This document shows, piece after piece, positions 37,019 through 48,457 of a DNA stretch of 51,416 bases. The translations under genes were made by a program, and so were the position numbers. A model generated the notes under the pieces. That model was not told where the DNA came from and made no database searches. It was given only the letters and a program-made list of their open reading frames with translations. This DNA comes from Lachnospiraceae bacterium. GTDB taxonomy: Bacteria > Bacillota > Clostridia > Lachnospirales > Lachnospiraceae. Position 1 is the stretch's first letter. Every line of letters starts with the position of its first letter. The stretch covers positions 1 through 51,416 of the forward strand of contig JAILQX010000024.1 in the NCBI GenBank assembly GCA_024698705.1, given 5' to 3'.

Positions 37019-37945
37019 TCAACCACCGATAGAATCAACATTATAAGGCGTTGCCTGATAAACGTAATAATTCAGCCAATTGGTGTATAAAGTGTTGGCA
37101 TGTGCGCGCCATAACAGGTTCGGCTTGTTGTTCGGATCATTATCCGGATAATAGTTCTTGGGAACCTGTATATCCAATCCCTTCTCCACGTCTCTCCTGT
37201 ACTCATTTTCAAGAGTACGTCTGTCATACTCGAAATGGCCCTGGACAAATACCTGCCTGCCTCCGTTTGCTATGCACAGACCTACGCCTGCTTCTTCAGA
37301 CTCCACGAGGACTTTCAACTTGTCACAACCGTAAATGGCCTCCCTGGGAACTTCCGTATATCTGCTGTGCGGAACCCAGAAATTATCATCAAAGCCCCTC
37401 ACAAGCGGCTCTCTTCTGTTCTCCACAACAACACTGTGTCTGTATATTCCGAAGAGTTTCTGACCTATGTCGCGTTTATTTAATCCGTAATGGTAATACA
37501 GCGCTGCCTGCGCTCCCCAGCAAATGTGAAACGTGCTGGTCACATTGGTCTTGGTCCATTCCATTATCTCACATAACTCATCCCAATAATCCACTTCCTC
37601 AAACGGGATCTGCTCCACCGGTGCACCGGTAATGATCATGCCGTCGAACTTTCTTTGCTTTATCTCATAAAAATCCACGTAGAACTTATTCAGATGATTT
37701 GCGGATGTATGTGTTGAATGATGTGTCGAAACCTTCACAAATGTCACATCCACCTGCAACGGTGTGTTGGACATGGACCTGAGCAGATGCCACTCGGTAT
37801 CCTCCTTCACGGGCATCAGGTTGAGTATCGCTATCTGCAGCGGTCTGATATCCTGATGAGCCGCTCTGTCTTCATCCATTACAAATATATTTTCATTTTC
37901 AAGGATCTCCTTAGCAGGAAGATCGTTTTGAATCCTTACGGGCAT
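37019..37945 (-). CDS. metAA: Homoserine O-acetyltransferase, MetA family
   Basis: A 308-residue enzyme of methionine synthesis that acylates the hydroxyl of L-homoserine. The ATG at 37945 was chosen because GAAAGGAGG lies 7 bases upstream and the protein then starts MPVRIQND like its family; an in-frame ATG at 38005 lacks this. The nucleophile is C142 in FHICWGAQAA, with His and Glu of the triad in QGHFEYD near 237-239. Residue 111 is Glu (GAPVEQIPFEE); in this family Glu111 is known to favour acetyl-CoA and Gly111 succinyl-CoA, so it is called an acetyltransferase despite the common succinyltransferase label. No SAM riboswitch or T-box was seen upstream. Confidence 0.92.
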   Translation of the reverse strand: MPVRIQNDLPAKEILENENIFVMDEDRAAHQDIRPLQIAILNLMPVKEDTEWHLLRSMSNTPLQVDVTFVKVSTHHSTHTSANHLNKFYVDFYEIKQRKFDGMIITGAPVEQIPFEEVDYWDELCEIMEWTKTNVTSTFHICWGAQAALYYHYGLNKRDIGQKLFGIYRHSVVVENRREPLVRGFDDNFWVPHSRYTEVPREAIYGCDKLKVLVESEEAGVGLCIANGGRQVFVQGHFEYDRRTLENEYRRDVEKGLDIQVPKNYYPDNDPNNKPNLLWRAHANTLYTNWLNYYVYQATPYNVDSIGG

Positions 37946-38051
37946 TCCCCCGCCTCCTTTCGCGATCCTGCGATAAATGACTGACAAAAGAATAATCAGG
38001 ATCACTTGCAGTATATTGTACTAGACTTTCAATATTTTTTCCACCCCACTG

Positions 38052-40759
<2,708 letters not shown>

Positions 40760-40765
40760 AGATTT

Positions 40766-41455
40766 CTAATCCATCCCTGTCAGGTCCTTTATCACTTCTC
40801 CCGCTATTATCAGCCCCGCAACGGAAGGTACGTAAGCTACCGAGCCGATGACCGTCCCTTCGTGCTCCACGGCTTCTTCTGTCGAATACACCGTCTTAAC
40901 GCCCTTGATCCCGCGCTTTCTGAGTTCTCTTCTCATCACCTTTGCGAGAGGACATATCTGCGTCTTTGCTATATCGGCCACAACGAATTTTGTCGGATCC
41001 AGTTTGTTTCCCGCGCCCATACTGCTTATCACGGGTACTCCCGCGTTCTTTGCCGCCGTTATGATCGTCAGCTTTGCCGTTACCGTATCGACCGCATCGA
41101 CCACATAATCATATGTGCCGAAATCAAATTCCGCCGCCGTGTCCGGCAGAAAAAACATTTCCCTTGCATCGACTGTGGCATCCGGGTTTATATCCTTTAT
41201 GCGCTGCTCCATCACCTTTACCTTGGGCATGCCCACAGTGCTGTGAAGCGCGATGATCTGTCTGTTGATATTGGAAATGCTCACAACATCCTTATCGACT
41301 ATCGTCAGCTTCCCGACACCGCTTCTTGCAAGCGCCTCACACACATATCCGCCGACACCGCCAACACCGAATACTATAACGTGCTTCCCCGACAGCGTCT
41401 TCACTCTGTCGCTTCCAAGCAGCAGCTCTGTTCTTTCAAATATCTCACTCTGCAT
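40766..41455 (-). CDS. tcdA: tRNA threonylcarbamoyladenosine dehydratase
   Basis: A 229-residue ThiF/HesA-family (E1-like) enzyme that cyclises t6A37 in tRNA using ATP. Visible are the nucleotide-binding glycines GVGGVGG (30-36), the adenylation region DVVSISNINRQ, DAVDTVTAKL, and the family-specific C-terminus with GSVAYVPSVAGLIIAGEV. Length matches TcdA. Its start overlaps the end of the MATE gene by 11 bases. Confidence 0.9.
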   Translation of the reverse strand: MQSEIFERTELLLGSDRVKTLSGKHVIVFGVGGVGGYVCEALARSGVGKLTIVDKDVVSISNINRQIIALHSTVGMPKVKVMEQRIKDINPDATVDAREMFFLPDTAAEFDFGTYDYVVDAVDTVTAKLTIITAAKNAGVPVISSMGAGNKLDPTKFVVADIAKTQICPLAKVMRRELRKRGIKGVKTVYSTEEAVEHEGTVIGSVAYVPSVAGLIIAGEVIKDLTGMD

Positions 41456-42809
41456 ACGAATCCTCCGGCAGCTTTGCGAAAAATCTTATCGTAAACGGGA
41501 TGCAGATAAAAAATGTGATCACATCCGCAAGTGCCTGTGCCATCTGCACACCGACGATACCGAAGCAATGTTCCAGTATTATGATCAGCGGGATGAAGCA
41601 GACACCGTTCCTTAAGGTTGAGAGAAATGTCGCGTTGAACTTGAGTCCTATGCTCTGAAAGAGCATGTTGTTGCATACACAGAACGGCACAAAAAACAAG
41701 CCGAAACATTGCGCCCTCAAAGCCACATAACCTATCTCGATAACACGCCGGTCATCCCTGAATATCCCTACGAGATGACTTGCGTTATGTAAACCAAATG
41801 TTGCGAATATACCGATGGCGATCGTCGCAAATACCGCCGTAAATATAAAACCTTCCTTGACCCTCTTATAACGCCCCGCTCCGTAATTAAAGCCTGCGAC
41901 GGGCTGAAAGCCCTGGCCGATGCCGAGGCATACGCTGAAGAAGAACATACATATCCTGCTGACTATGCTCATAGCAGCGATCGCCGCATCGCCGTAGATA
42001 CCGGCCGTATTGTTAAGTACCATCGTGGAAATACTTCCGAGTCCCTGTCTCGCAAGGCTCGGCAGTCCCGTTGTGACGATCTCGCCTATGGTCGGGATAT
42101 TGAATTTCACATATTTTATGGCAAATGAACTCTGAGTTTTCTTTCTTAAAAACATGCTGAGCAATATGGAGAATGACACATACTGTGAAATGGCAGTTGC
42201 AATACCGGCGCCTTCTATGCCCATACCCAGTCCGCGCATGAAAAGCGCATCGAGGCACATATTCAAGAGCCCGCCCGAGGTCAGTCCTATCATCGCAAAA
42301 AATGCTCTGCCCTCGTACCTTAAGATATTGTTCATGACGCAGCTCGATACCATCGCAGGAGCCGCTATGAGTATGCATGTCGCGTATGTCTTTGCGTACG
42401 GCAGGATCGTGTCGGTGCTGCCGAGCAATCGCATCAGAGGTGTAAGAAATATCATACCGAAGCACAATATCAGAAATCCTCCGATCAATGCCGAATAGAA
42501 GCTTGTCGAAGAGAATTTTCTCGCTTCATCGACATTCTTCGCTCCGAGTTTTCTGCTTATAATGCTTCCCGCACCATGTCCGAACATGAAGCCGACTGCC
42601 TGCAATATGGCCATCAGTCCGAATACAATGCCCGTGGCACCGCTCGCCGAGGTTCCTATGGCCCCTACAAAATAAGAGTCCGCCATGTTGTAGATACTCG
42701 TTACAAGCATGCTTATCGTGGTCGGCAGCCCGAGCTTTAAGATAAGGCTCGGAACAGGCTGGAGCGTCATCATATCGTATTGTGTTTCGTATTTCCTGCT
42801 AAAACCCAT
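41445..42809 (-). CDS. MATE-family efflux transporter
   Basis: 454 residues with about twelve membrane helices in two similar halves. The N-terminal MATE signature is clear: PTTISMLVTSIYNMADSYFV, then GATGIVFGLMAILQAVGFM and GHGAGSIISRKLG. Such proteins export drugs or metabolites using a sodium or proton gradient. It begins 7 bases after yhaN and overlaps tcdA by 11 bases, but is functionally unrelated to these as far as can be seen. Confidence 0.93.
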   Translation of the reverse strand: MGFSRKYETQYDMMTLQPVPSLILKLGLPTTISMLVTSIYNMADSYFVGAIGTSASGATGIVFGLMAILQAVGFMFGHGAGSIISRKLGAKNVDEARKFSSTSFYSALIGGFLILCFGMIFLTPLMRLLGSTDTILPYAKTYATCILIAAPAMVSSCVMNNILRYEGRAFFAMIGLTSGGLLNMCLDALFMRGLGMGIEGAGIATAISQYVSFSILLSMFLRKKTQSSFAIKYVKFNIPTIGEIVTTGLPSLARQGLGSISTMVLNNTAGIYGDAAIAAMSIVSRICMFFFSVCLGIGQGFQPVAGFNYGAGRYKRVKEGFIFTAVFATIAIGIFATFGLHNASHLVGIFRDDRRVIEIGYVALRAQCFGLFFVPFCVCNNMLFQSIGLKFNATFLSTLRNGVCFIPLIIILEHCFGIVGVQMAQALADVITFFICIPFTIRFFAKLPEDSYAE

Positions 42810-42816
42810 GTAAGTA

Positions 42817-45267
42817 TCATTTCCCGTTTAAGGCTCTGGATCCGTGACAGGTAAAATAGATCACCTGATGATCCTTCGCCAGTATATTGAGTAATCCGAG
42901 TGCCTTTTCCATCTTCTCCATATCCAGATTGACAAATGGATCATCCAGCACTATAAACGGCTTCTCAGTGTCGTACATGACATCTATGAGTGCCATGCGC
43001 AATGCCAGGTCAGTGAGGTCCTTGTAGCCTTGAGAAAAACTGTCGGCCTGTCTCATTTCCCCGAGCTCACGCTTCGTGACATTTATGCCCGCGTCGACTT
43101 TGTAATTCTCTCTGTCATCCGCGATCGCACCGTAGTAACGTCCGTAGGCCTCTCCTATCGGATTCATGTAGCGGATGTTGAGCCGCTCCTTGGCCTTGTC
43201 GATATACTCAGCAGTCTTCAGTATTATATCATATTTGCGGTTATATTCCTTAAGAAGCTCATCAACTTCCTTGAGCCTCTCTTCACTGTCCGAGATGCGG
43301 TCTCTGAGCTCAAGCCTCTCTTCCAGCATTGATCTGTAACCCCGGATCTCACCGGCAAGTTTCTCGATCTCTTCTTCTGCAGCAGCTTTTTCCGCACTGA
43401 TCTCTTCGAGGTCTCTGAGCCTTGCATGCTCTGCAGCGGGTACGGCTGTGAGGCTTCTGTTTTCTGCGTCTTTTTCTGCGTTTACATCGGTTGTGCTGTT
43501 CTTTACTTCTTCATTAAGCGCCGTCTCAGCCCCGCGGAGCGCTTCCTTCAGTTCGTTGTATCTCGCCGCCATCGTAGTGATCCTGTTTATGTCACGCACT
43601 CCGTCAACTACAGCGATACCTTCAAACCATTTATCTGTTTTTGCTCTGAGCTTAACTTCTTCGGCTTTGCAATCCTCAAGCTGTTTATAAGCCTGCTCGT
43701 ATCTGTCCTTATCTCTTAAGACCTGTTCCATGCGATAGAGCTCATGACCCATCTGCGAGATGTCAAATGCTATCCCCACGCGTTCTGCATACTCCTTAAG
43801 CTCCCTGTGCGCCTGTGCTGCCTTCTCGTGCGCTTCTTTTCTTTTTCTTTCTATATCCGATCTTTCCCTGTCGGATTCGGCTCCCGCACCTGCTCTGCTC
43901 CTGCGGACAACGCCGATGATAAGTAAGACCAGACCAGCCAAAGCTGTTATGATCACCGTAATATATCCTTTCACGGGATTTTCTGCCGTGCTTGCAACCG
44001 CCACGCTTTCACTACCTGTGACTGCCGTGTTTTCCATACTCACGGCCCGAATACCACCCGGTATGACTCCGGCTGCGATAAATGCGACCAGTACAGCCGA
44101 GGCAAGTATGACGATCGCCGCTATTATGATCAGCATATCTGCCCTGTTCTTTGCATAACCCCGCTCCAGCTTGATCCTGTGCTCAAGATTTATCATATCC
44201 GTTTCGCATTGCTTCTCTTCATCTGTCATACGCTCATATATGTAAAGATTCTTTCTCTGCGCGTTAAGTTCCTCAGCATTGAGATCAATATTGCCGTTCA
44301 TTCCTTCCGTGCGTCTTTCCAGTTCATCGATCCGCACCTTAAGATTCTCGTGATCTCTTATCGTACGCTGTATGTCAGCCATATCATCCTCAGATGGGAC
44401 ATTTCCCCCGAAGAACTCCTCGCATTCGGTCAGCCTGTTCTTTATATTGTCCCTGTCAGCGGTCAGTTTTTCCCTGTATTTTCTTCGCTCTCTGTCCGCA
44501 ATCGCTGCTCCCGTGTTCTTATATTCCAGCTCGAGTGCCGCTTTTTTACCTATAAGAGTCTGCAACCGCTCTTCGCCGGACTGTATCCTTCCATTGCAAG
44601 TTTCGATCGCCTCATCGACGGCATCTGCCTGTCTCACACTTGCGAGCAGTCCCGTTTTCTCACTCTCGAGTTCGTTGATCTTTCCGCCTTTTTTTCCATA
44701 CTTCAGGTCATTCATCGCAGACTTAAGCTTATCTCTAACGACCTCATAATTGTTGACGTCGTCTGTCGCTTCGGTCAGTTTTCCTATCTTCGCGGAAATA
44801 CCGTCCTCTATCCGTCCGGATGCGTTGTGAACGGCTATCCTTCCCTGTCCTATGTATACGGTTCTCATAAATGATTCCGCATCTATCCCGAATAACTGCT
44901 CACCGATACGGTTTTTGTCAATATCTGTTGTCTCCTTTTGCGTAGTTATGTCAACCAGTTGTGAGCTGTCATCTCTTTCCTTTGCACCGAAATGTCTGGT
45001 CAATTCATACTCTTTTCCACCTGTTTCAAATATGATCGACCCGCCGTATATTCCCTTGTTCCACGGTCTGTAATGCTCACGCTCCCTGTCGGCGATACTC
45101 TTTTTATTTTCCCTTTCAAAGCCGAAAAACATCACCTTAATAAATGCCGCGCAGGTACTCTTGCCCCAGCCGTTGTTCTGCACTATTATGACGGGATTGA
45201 CCGACATATCCATGTCGAAATCACTTATCTTCCCAAAGTTGTCTATATGAATGTTCAACAGTTTCAT
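42817..45267 (-). CDS. yhaN: YhaN-type SMC/Rad50-like ATPase with internal membrane spans
   Basis: An 816-residue ATPase of the SbcC/Rad50-like group. Walker A is NNGWGKST (31-38); the signature motif is FSQGYKDLTDLALRMAL and Walker B is PFIVLDDPFVNLD near the C-terminus. Two coiled-coil arms flank two membrane helices (377-400 and 434-454), so the protein is probably held at the membrane, as in the YhaN group of Firmicutes. It lies 57 bases after the YhaO-like nuclease gene; the pair should form a Mre11-Rad50-like complex acting on DNA. At about 816 residues it is shorter than B. subtilis YhaN. Confidence 0.85.
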   Translation of the reverse strand: MKLLNIHIDNFGKISDFDMDMSVNPVIIVQNNGWGKSTCAAFIKVMFFGFERENKKSIADREREHYRPWNKGIYGGSIIFETGGKEYELTRHFGAKERDDSSQLVDITTQKETTDIDKNRIGEQLFGIDAESFMRTVYIGQGRIAVHNASGRIEDGISAKIGKLTEATDDVNNYEVVRDKLKSAMNDLKYGKKGGKINELESEKTGLLASVRQADAVDEAIETCNGRIQSGEERLQTLIGKKAALELEYKNTGAAIADRERRKYREKLTADRDNIKNRLTECEEFFGGNVPSEDDMADIQRTIRDHENLKVRIDELERRTEGMNGNIDLNAEELNAQRKNLYIYERMTDEEKQCETDMINLEHRIKLERGYAKNRADMLIIIAAIVILASAVLVAFIAAGVIPGGIRAVSMENTAVTGSESVAVASTAENPVKGYITVIITALAGLVLLIIGVVRRSRAGAGAESDRERSDIERKRKEAHEKAAQAHRELKEYAERVGIAFDISQMGHELYRMEQVLRDKDRYEQAYKQLEDCKAEEVKLRAKTDKWFEGIAVVDGVRDINRITTMAARYNELKEALRGAETALNEEVKNSTTDVNAEKDAENRSLTAVPAAEHARLRDLEEISAEKAAAEEEIEKLAGEIRGYRSMLEERLELRDRISDSEERLKEVDELLKEYNRKYDIILKTAEYIDKAKERLNIRYMNPIGEAYGRYYGAIADDRENYKVDAGINVTKRELGEMRQADSFSQGYKDLTDLALRMALIDVMYDTEKPFIVLDDPFVNLDMEKMEKALGLLNILAKDHQVIYFTCHGSRALNGK

Positions 45268-45324
45268 GTTATTTCCCCTGAATGGATTGAGGTCTGAAAT
45301 TCCATACCCAAGTCACATTTTGTT

Positions 45325-46422
45325 TTAAAATTCTTCTCCCCTGAGCGCCGAGATCCCGGTCTTTATGATAAGATTTCTGCTCTCCTCATCCAGGCCTTCG
45401 TCCTCATACACCAGTCTTATGAATTCACCTTTTAAGCTTACATCCTTCATATAACGGCTGACATCGACCTTTATTCCGGTCCTGTCATAAACCTTCACAA
45501 AGAAATATTCATCGGCCAACTGTCCCGCTATATAATCGGTATCAAAGCTTATATCCTCACTCACTTCTCCGGTGAGAACGACCTTCACCAGATCCTTATG
45601 ATCGGCTCCGGCCTGTTCTATATATCTTCTCGCTGCGGAAACCGCCGCAAATGTATCAGCGCATCCGCTCACATCCGCTTCCACAGCGTACAGTTCCCTC
45701 TTGCTTGAAACCACAAATCTGCGCTCAAGTTTTCCGCTCCTCTCATCTATATCCAATGTGACAAAGCCGTGTTTTCCACATTCGTCAAAGCCTCTTCCCT
45801 CAAGGCAGCCCGGATAGCAATAGATCCCTCTCCTGTCCAGTTCGCCTTCCTCATATTTGTGGACGTGGCCCAATGCGAGGTAGTCGATCGCCTTGTTTTT
45901 CAGTGCCGACATATCTATATATTCGGCCCTGTCCTTCGCTCCGTACATCGTATTCTGTCCGTGCAATACAACGATATTGAAGTCACCGGGATTTAGCATC
46001 AGGGTGTTATAGATGTCATTGTTATCCGCTGAAAGTTCCGCTCCGCTTATGGTGATCTTATCTGCCTCTCCGATGCGATAGGTCGTCCATGTTCTTCCGA
46101 ATGCGTGGAAATTGGGACAGCCTATGAGTTCATTTTCAAGAGCCCGCTCCGCGTCATGATTGCCCTTGAGATAATAAAACTCAAGCCCCGGGTTACGGCT
46201 TATAAGTCCGGCAACGGAAGTCAGTGTGCTTCTTGTGATCTTTGCCGTATCAAACAGATCTCCAGCAATGATGACCGCATCGAATTCATGATGGATCGCA
46301 TATTCCACCATATCCGCAAACGAATCCAACAGCTCCGCTTTTCTTATTTTTCTCTTCTCTCCCTGAAGGTTTGCTTCCAGCTTCGAATCGAGATGTATGT
46401 CTGCACAATGGATTATCTTCAT
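45325..46422 (-). CDS. yhaO: YhaO/SbcD-like DNA repair exonuclease (metallophosphoesterase)
   Basis: 365 residues from the ATG at 46422, chosen because AAAGGA lies 8 bases upstream; an in-frame ATG at 46488 would add residues encoded by the palindromic repeat block and is unlikely. The Mre11-type motifs are complete: HCADIHLDS, GDLFD, KGNHD, VVLHGQN and GHVHKYE. It should act with the YhaN-like ATPase on DNA ends. The upstream divergent region contains repeats and a long palindrome. Confidence 0.88.
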   Translation of the reverse strand: MKIIHCADIHLDSKLEANLQGEKRKIRKAELLDSFADMVEYAIHHEFDAVIIAGDLFDTAKITRSTLTSVAGLISRNPGLEFYYLKGNHDAERALENELIGCPNFHAFGRTWTTYRIGEADKITISGAELSADNNDIYNTLMLNPGDFNIVVLHGQNTMYGAKDRAEYIDMSALKNKAIDYLALGHVHKYEEGELDRRGIYCYPGCLEGRGFDECGKHGFVTLDIDERSGKLERRFVVSSKRELYAVEADVSGCADTFAAVSAARRYIEQAGADHKDLVKVVLTGEVSEDISFDTDYIAGQLADEYFFVKVYDRTGIKVDVSRYMKDVSLKGEFIRLVYEDEGLDEESRNLIIKTGISALRGEEF

Positions 46423-46447
46423 ACTCTGTCCTTTGGAATAGTTATGA

Positions 46448-46545
46448 GCCACGTTAAAGCGTGGCCTACCCTTTGAGAGCCACGCCATGAAAATTCACTT
46501 CGTGAAGGCGTGGCCTACCCTTTGAGAGCCACGCTAAAGCGTGGC
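46448..46545. repeat. Three tandem REP-like palindromic units
   Basis: Three hairpin units occur at 46448-46465, 46479-46514 and 46528-46545. Each opens GCCACG and closes CGTGGC. Units 1 and 3 have a TAAA loop; unit 2 carries an inner TTCAC/GTGAA hairpin. The spacer CTACCCTTTGAGA is identical between units. This is a small extragenic repeat cluster, not CRISPR. Confidence 0.85.
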
Positions 46546-46549
46546 CTAC

Positions 46550-46584
46550 GTATATAAAAGATTTCACTGAAATCTTTTATATAC
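46550..46584. repeat. 35-bp perfect palindrome between divergent genes
   Basis: Two 17-bp arms (GTATATAAAAGATTTCA and its exact complement) are separated by one C. The site lies 5 bases after the REP-like units and 80 bases before the ASKHA gene start. It could be an operator, a weak two-way hairpin terminator or the end of a small mobile repeat. Confidence 0.9.
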
Positions 46585-46663
46585 ATATTATCATATCTTA
46601 AACGCGGGTGGTAAAGTATGTTATACTGTGCATATGTAAATAAATGCCGCAAAGGAGAACCCC

Positions 46664-47797
46664 GTGAGTTACAGGATCGCGATCGATATCGGTACGACCA
46701 ATATTGAATACAAGCTCTATGATTACAAGCCTCAGACCGGCTTCCGCAAGGAATTGTCCGGACTGTGTTCGAAGAACTGCAACAGCAGATTCGGAGCTGA
46801 TGTTATGACCAGGATCGCGAAAGCTGCCGAGGGCAATCTGGCAGTCATGACCGCCGAATTACGTGCACAACTAAAAAAGGATATCACTGCGCTTGTTAAC
46901 CTCGGCGGACTTCGCCCGGATGCCGTGATCGACTGCATCGCCATCGCCGCCAATACCACGATGGTGCATATCCTGATGGGCTATGACTGCAGTTCGCTCG
47001 GAACATTTCCGTTTACACCCGTCGATCTCGGTCCCATCAATACCAATGCTGCGGCACTGGGGTTTGAGGGTATGGATTGCGATATATTTATATTTCCCGG
47101 TCTGTCTGCGTTTGTCGGAGGCGATATCGTCAGCGGTATGAGCTATATCAACAGCTTTATCACGGTGCCTTCGGTTTATCTGTTCCTCGATCTCGGTACC
47201 AATGCGGAAATGGTACTTATGAGCCCCGATAACATCTTTACGACTTCTGCAGCTGCGGGTCCGGCTTTCGAAACCTGTGCTTACGGCAAGGCAAGCGTTG
47301 TAATTGACGCCTTGGCAGATATGAGATTCAAAGGCATCATCGATGAGACCGGTCTCATGTCAGATGAATATTTTGACACCGGCATTGAACATATGGGCAT
47401 TAATTTCAGTCAGAAAAAGATCCGTGATTTTCAGATGGCCAAATCCGCCATTCGGACAGGTATAGATATCCTCGTTGCGGAGAGCGGCGTCAATGTTCCG
47501 GAAATAGAAAAGATCTTTATCGCAGGTACATTCGGTCAGAACCTGAACATAGATCACGCGATCTATATCGGCATGCTTCCCTCATTTGCGCGCGATCTGT
47601 CTTCAGCTCTCGGCAATTCTTCCCTCAAGGGTGCGTCACTTAATGTACTCTCTCCCGGATTCGGTACGGCTCAGAGTTCTTCTGCGACCGGTATCCTGAA
47701 TGGTTCCGCTTCTTCATCGCAAAAAAATATCAGGGAGATCAACTTAGCCAATCACCCTGATTTTAATTCAATGTATATTGCAAATATGAATCTGTAA
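46664..47797 (+). CDS. ASKHA-fold ATPase, RACo C-terminal-like (corrinoid activase-like)
   Basis: 377 residues starting with GTG, preceded by AAAGGAGA. The sequence matches the C-terminal ATPase part of reductive activators of corrinoid proteins (RACo, DUF4445): IAIDIGTTNIEYKLYD (5-20), IAIAANTTMVHIL, GGDIVSGM, LDLGTNAEMVL and FIAGTFGQNL. The N-terminal 2Fe-2S ferredoxin domain of full RACo proteins is missing, so it cannot pass electrons by itself. No corrinoid methyltransferase is adjacent. It may be a partner of a separate corrinoid system or a metabolite kinase-like ATPase. Confidence 0.8.
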   Translation: MSYRIAIDIGTTNIEYKLYDYKPQTGFRKELSGLCSKNCNSRFGADVMTRIAKAAEGNLAVMTAELRAQLKKDITALVNLGGLRPDAVIDCIAIAANTTMVHILMGYDCSSLGTFPFTPVDLGPINTNAAALGFEGMDCDIFIFPGLSAFVGGDIVSGMSYINSFITVPSVYLFLDLGTNAEMVLMSPDNIFTTSAAAGPAFETCAYGKASVVIDALADMRFKGIIDETGLMSDEYFDTGIEHMGINFSQKKIRDFQMAKSAIRTGIDILVAESGVNVPEIEKIFIAGTFGQNLNIDHAIYIGMLPSFARDLSSALGNSSLKGASLNVLSPGFGTAQSSSATGILNGSASSSQKNIREINLANHPDFNSMYIANMNL

Positions 47798-47831
47798 AAT
47801 AACGAGTCATACCGTAAATGTGACACATAAC

Positions 47832-47860
47832 AGCCCGGCTCTGCCGACGGCTTTTATTTT
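47832..47860 (+). terminator. Probable terminator after the ASKHA gene
   Basis: An interrupted stem (AGCC...GGC-TCT-GCC...GGCT) is followed by TTTATTTT on the plus strand, 35 bases past the stop codon. Confidence 0.55.
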
Positions 47861-47863
47861 ATC

Positions 47864-48406
47864 CTATAACAGCGATTCTACGCATTTCTCAACATCGCGC
47901 ATGTCTGCCGTGGGCTCAAATCTTGCTACCACATTCCCCTCACGATCAACCGCAAACTTTGTAAAGTTCCATTTGATATCGGGCTTCTTTGCATAGTCCT
48001 TATCCTGAAGTTTTAACATCTTATCCAGCACAAATTTCAACTTGCCCTTCGGGAATCCCTCAAAGCCCTTTTCGCTCTTTAAATATGTGTACAGCGGAAG
48101 CTCATTTTCACCGTTTACATCAGATTTCTTCATCTGCGAAAATGTTGTGTCATAGTGAAGCGTGCAGAACTCATGGATCTCCTCATCCGAACCTGGTGCC
48201 TGTCCGCCGAACTGATTGCAGGGAATGTCGATTATCTCAAATCCCTTATCGTGATATTTTCTGTACATATCCTCAAGAGGCTTGTACTGGGGTGTGAATC
48301 CGCAGCCTGTAGCAGTATTGACGATAAGCATTACCTTTCCCTTATATTCACCAAGTGAAACATCCTCATCATTTGCATTTTTTACGCTGTAATCATAAAT
48401 ACTCAT
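47864..48406 (-). CDS. Glutathione peroxidase-family thiol peroxidase
   Basis: A 180-residue peroxidase that reduces organic or hydrogen peroxides, in bacteria usually with thioredoxin. The peroxidatic residue is Cys35 in TATGCGFTP (not selenocysteine), with NQFGGQ (64-69) and the Trp/Asn pair in IKWNFTKF. Cys81 in EFCTLHY is a candidate resolving cysteine. AAAGGAG precedes the ATG. It follows an OhrR-like regulator gene by 51 bases, so it is probably induced by peroxide through that regulator. Confidence 0.93.
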   Translation of the reverse strand: MSIYDYSVKNANDEDVSLGEYKGKVMLIVNTATGCGFTPQYKPLEDMYRKYHDKGFEIIDIPCNQFGGQAPGSDEEIHEFCTLHYDTTFSQMKKSDVNGENELPLYTYLKSEKGFEGFPKGKLKFVLDKMLKLQDKDYAKKPDIKWNFTKFAVDREGNVVARFEPTADMRDVEKCVESLL

Positions 48407-48457
48407 CTGTGTCTCCTTTCATAGGTGTGTGTTCTTTAATATTCTTTTATTGTCCGC

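Noticed and set aside
37946-38051. Possible SAM riboswitch or T-box before metA.
   Set aside because: The 106 bases show no conserved riboswitch core, T-box sequence or terminator/antiterminator pair.
44179-44874. A 231-codon plus-strand open frame, and similar ones at 40862-41494 and 50210-50881.
   Set aside because: All are antisense to clear genes (yhaN, tcdA, flavin reductase) and lack family signatures.
46448-46545. Repeats that might be a CRISPR array.
   Set aside because: Only three units, the repeated part is palindromic, the spacers are identical rather than unique, and there are no cas genes.
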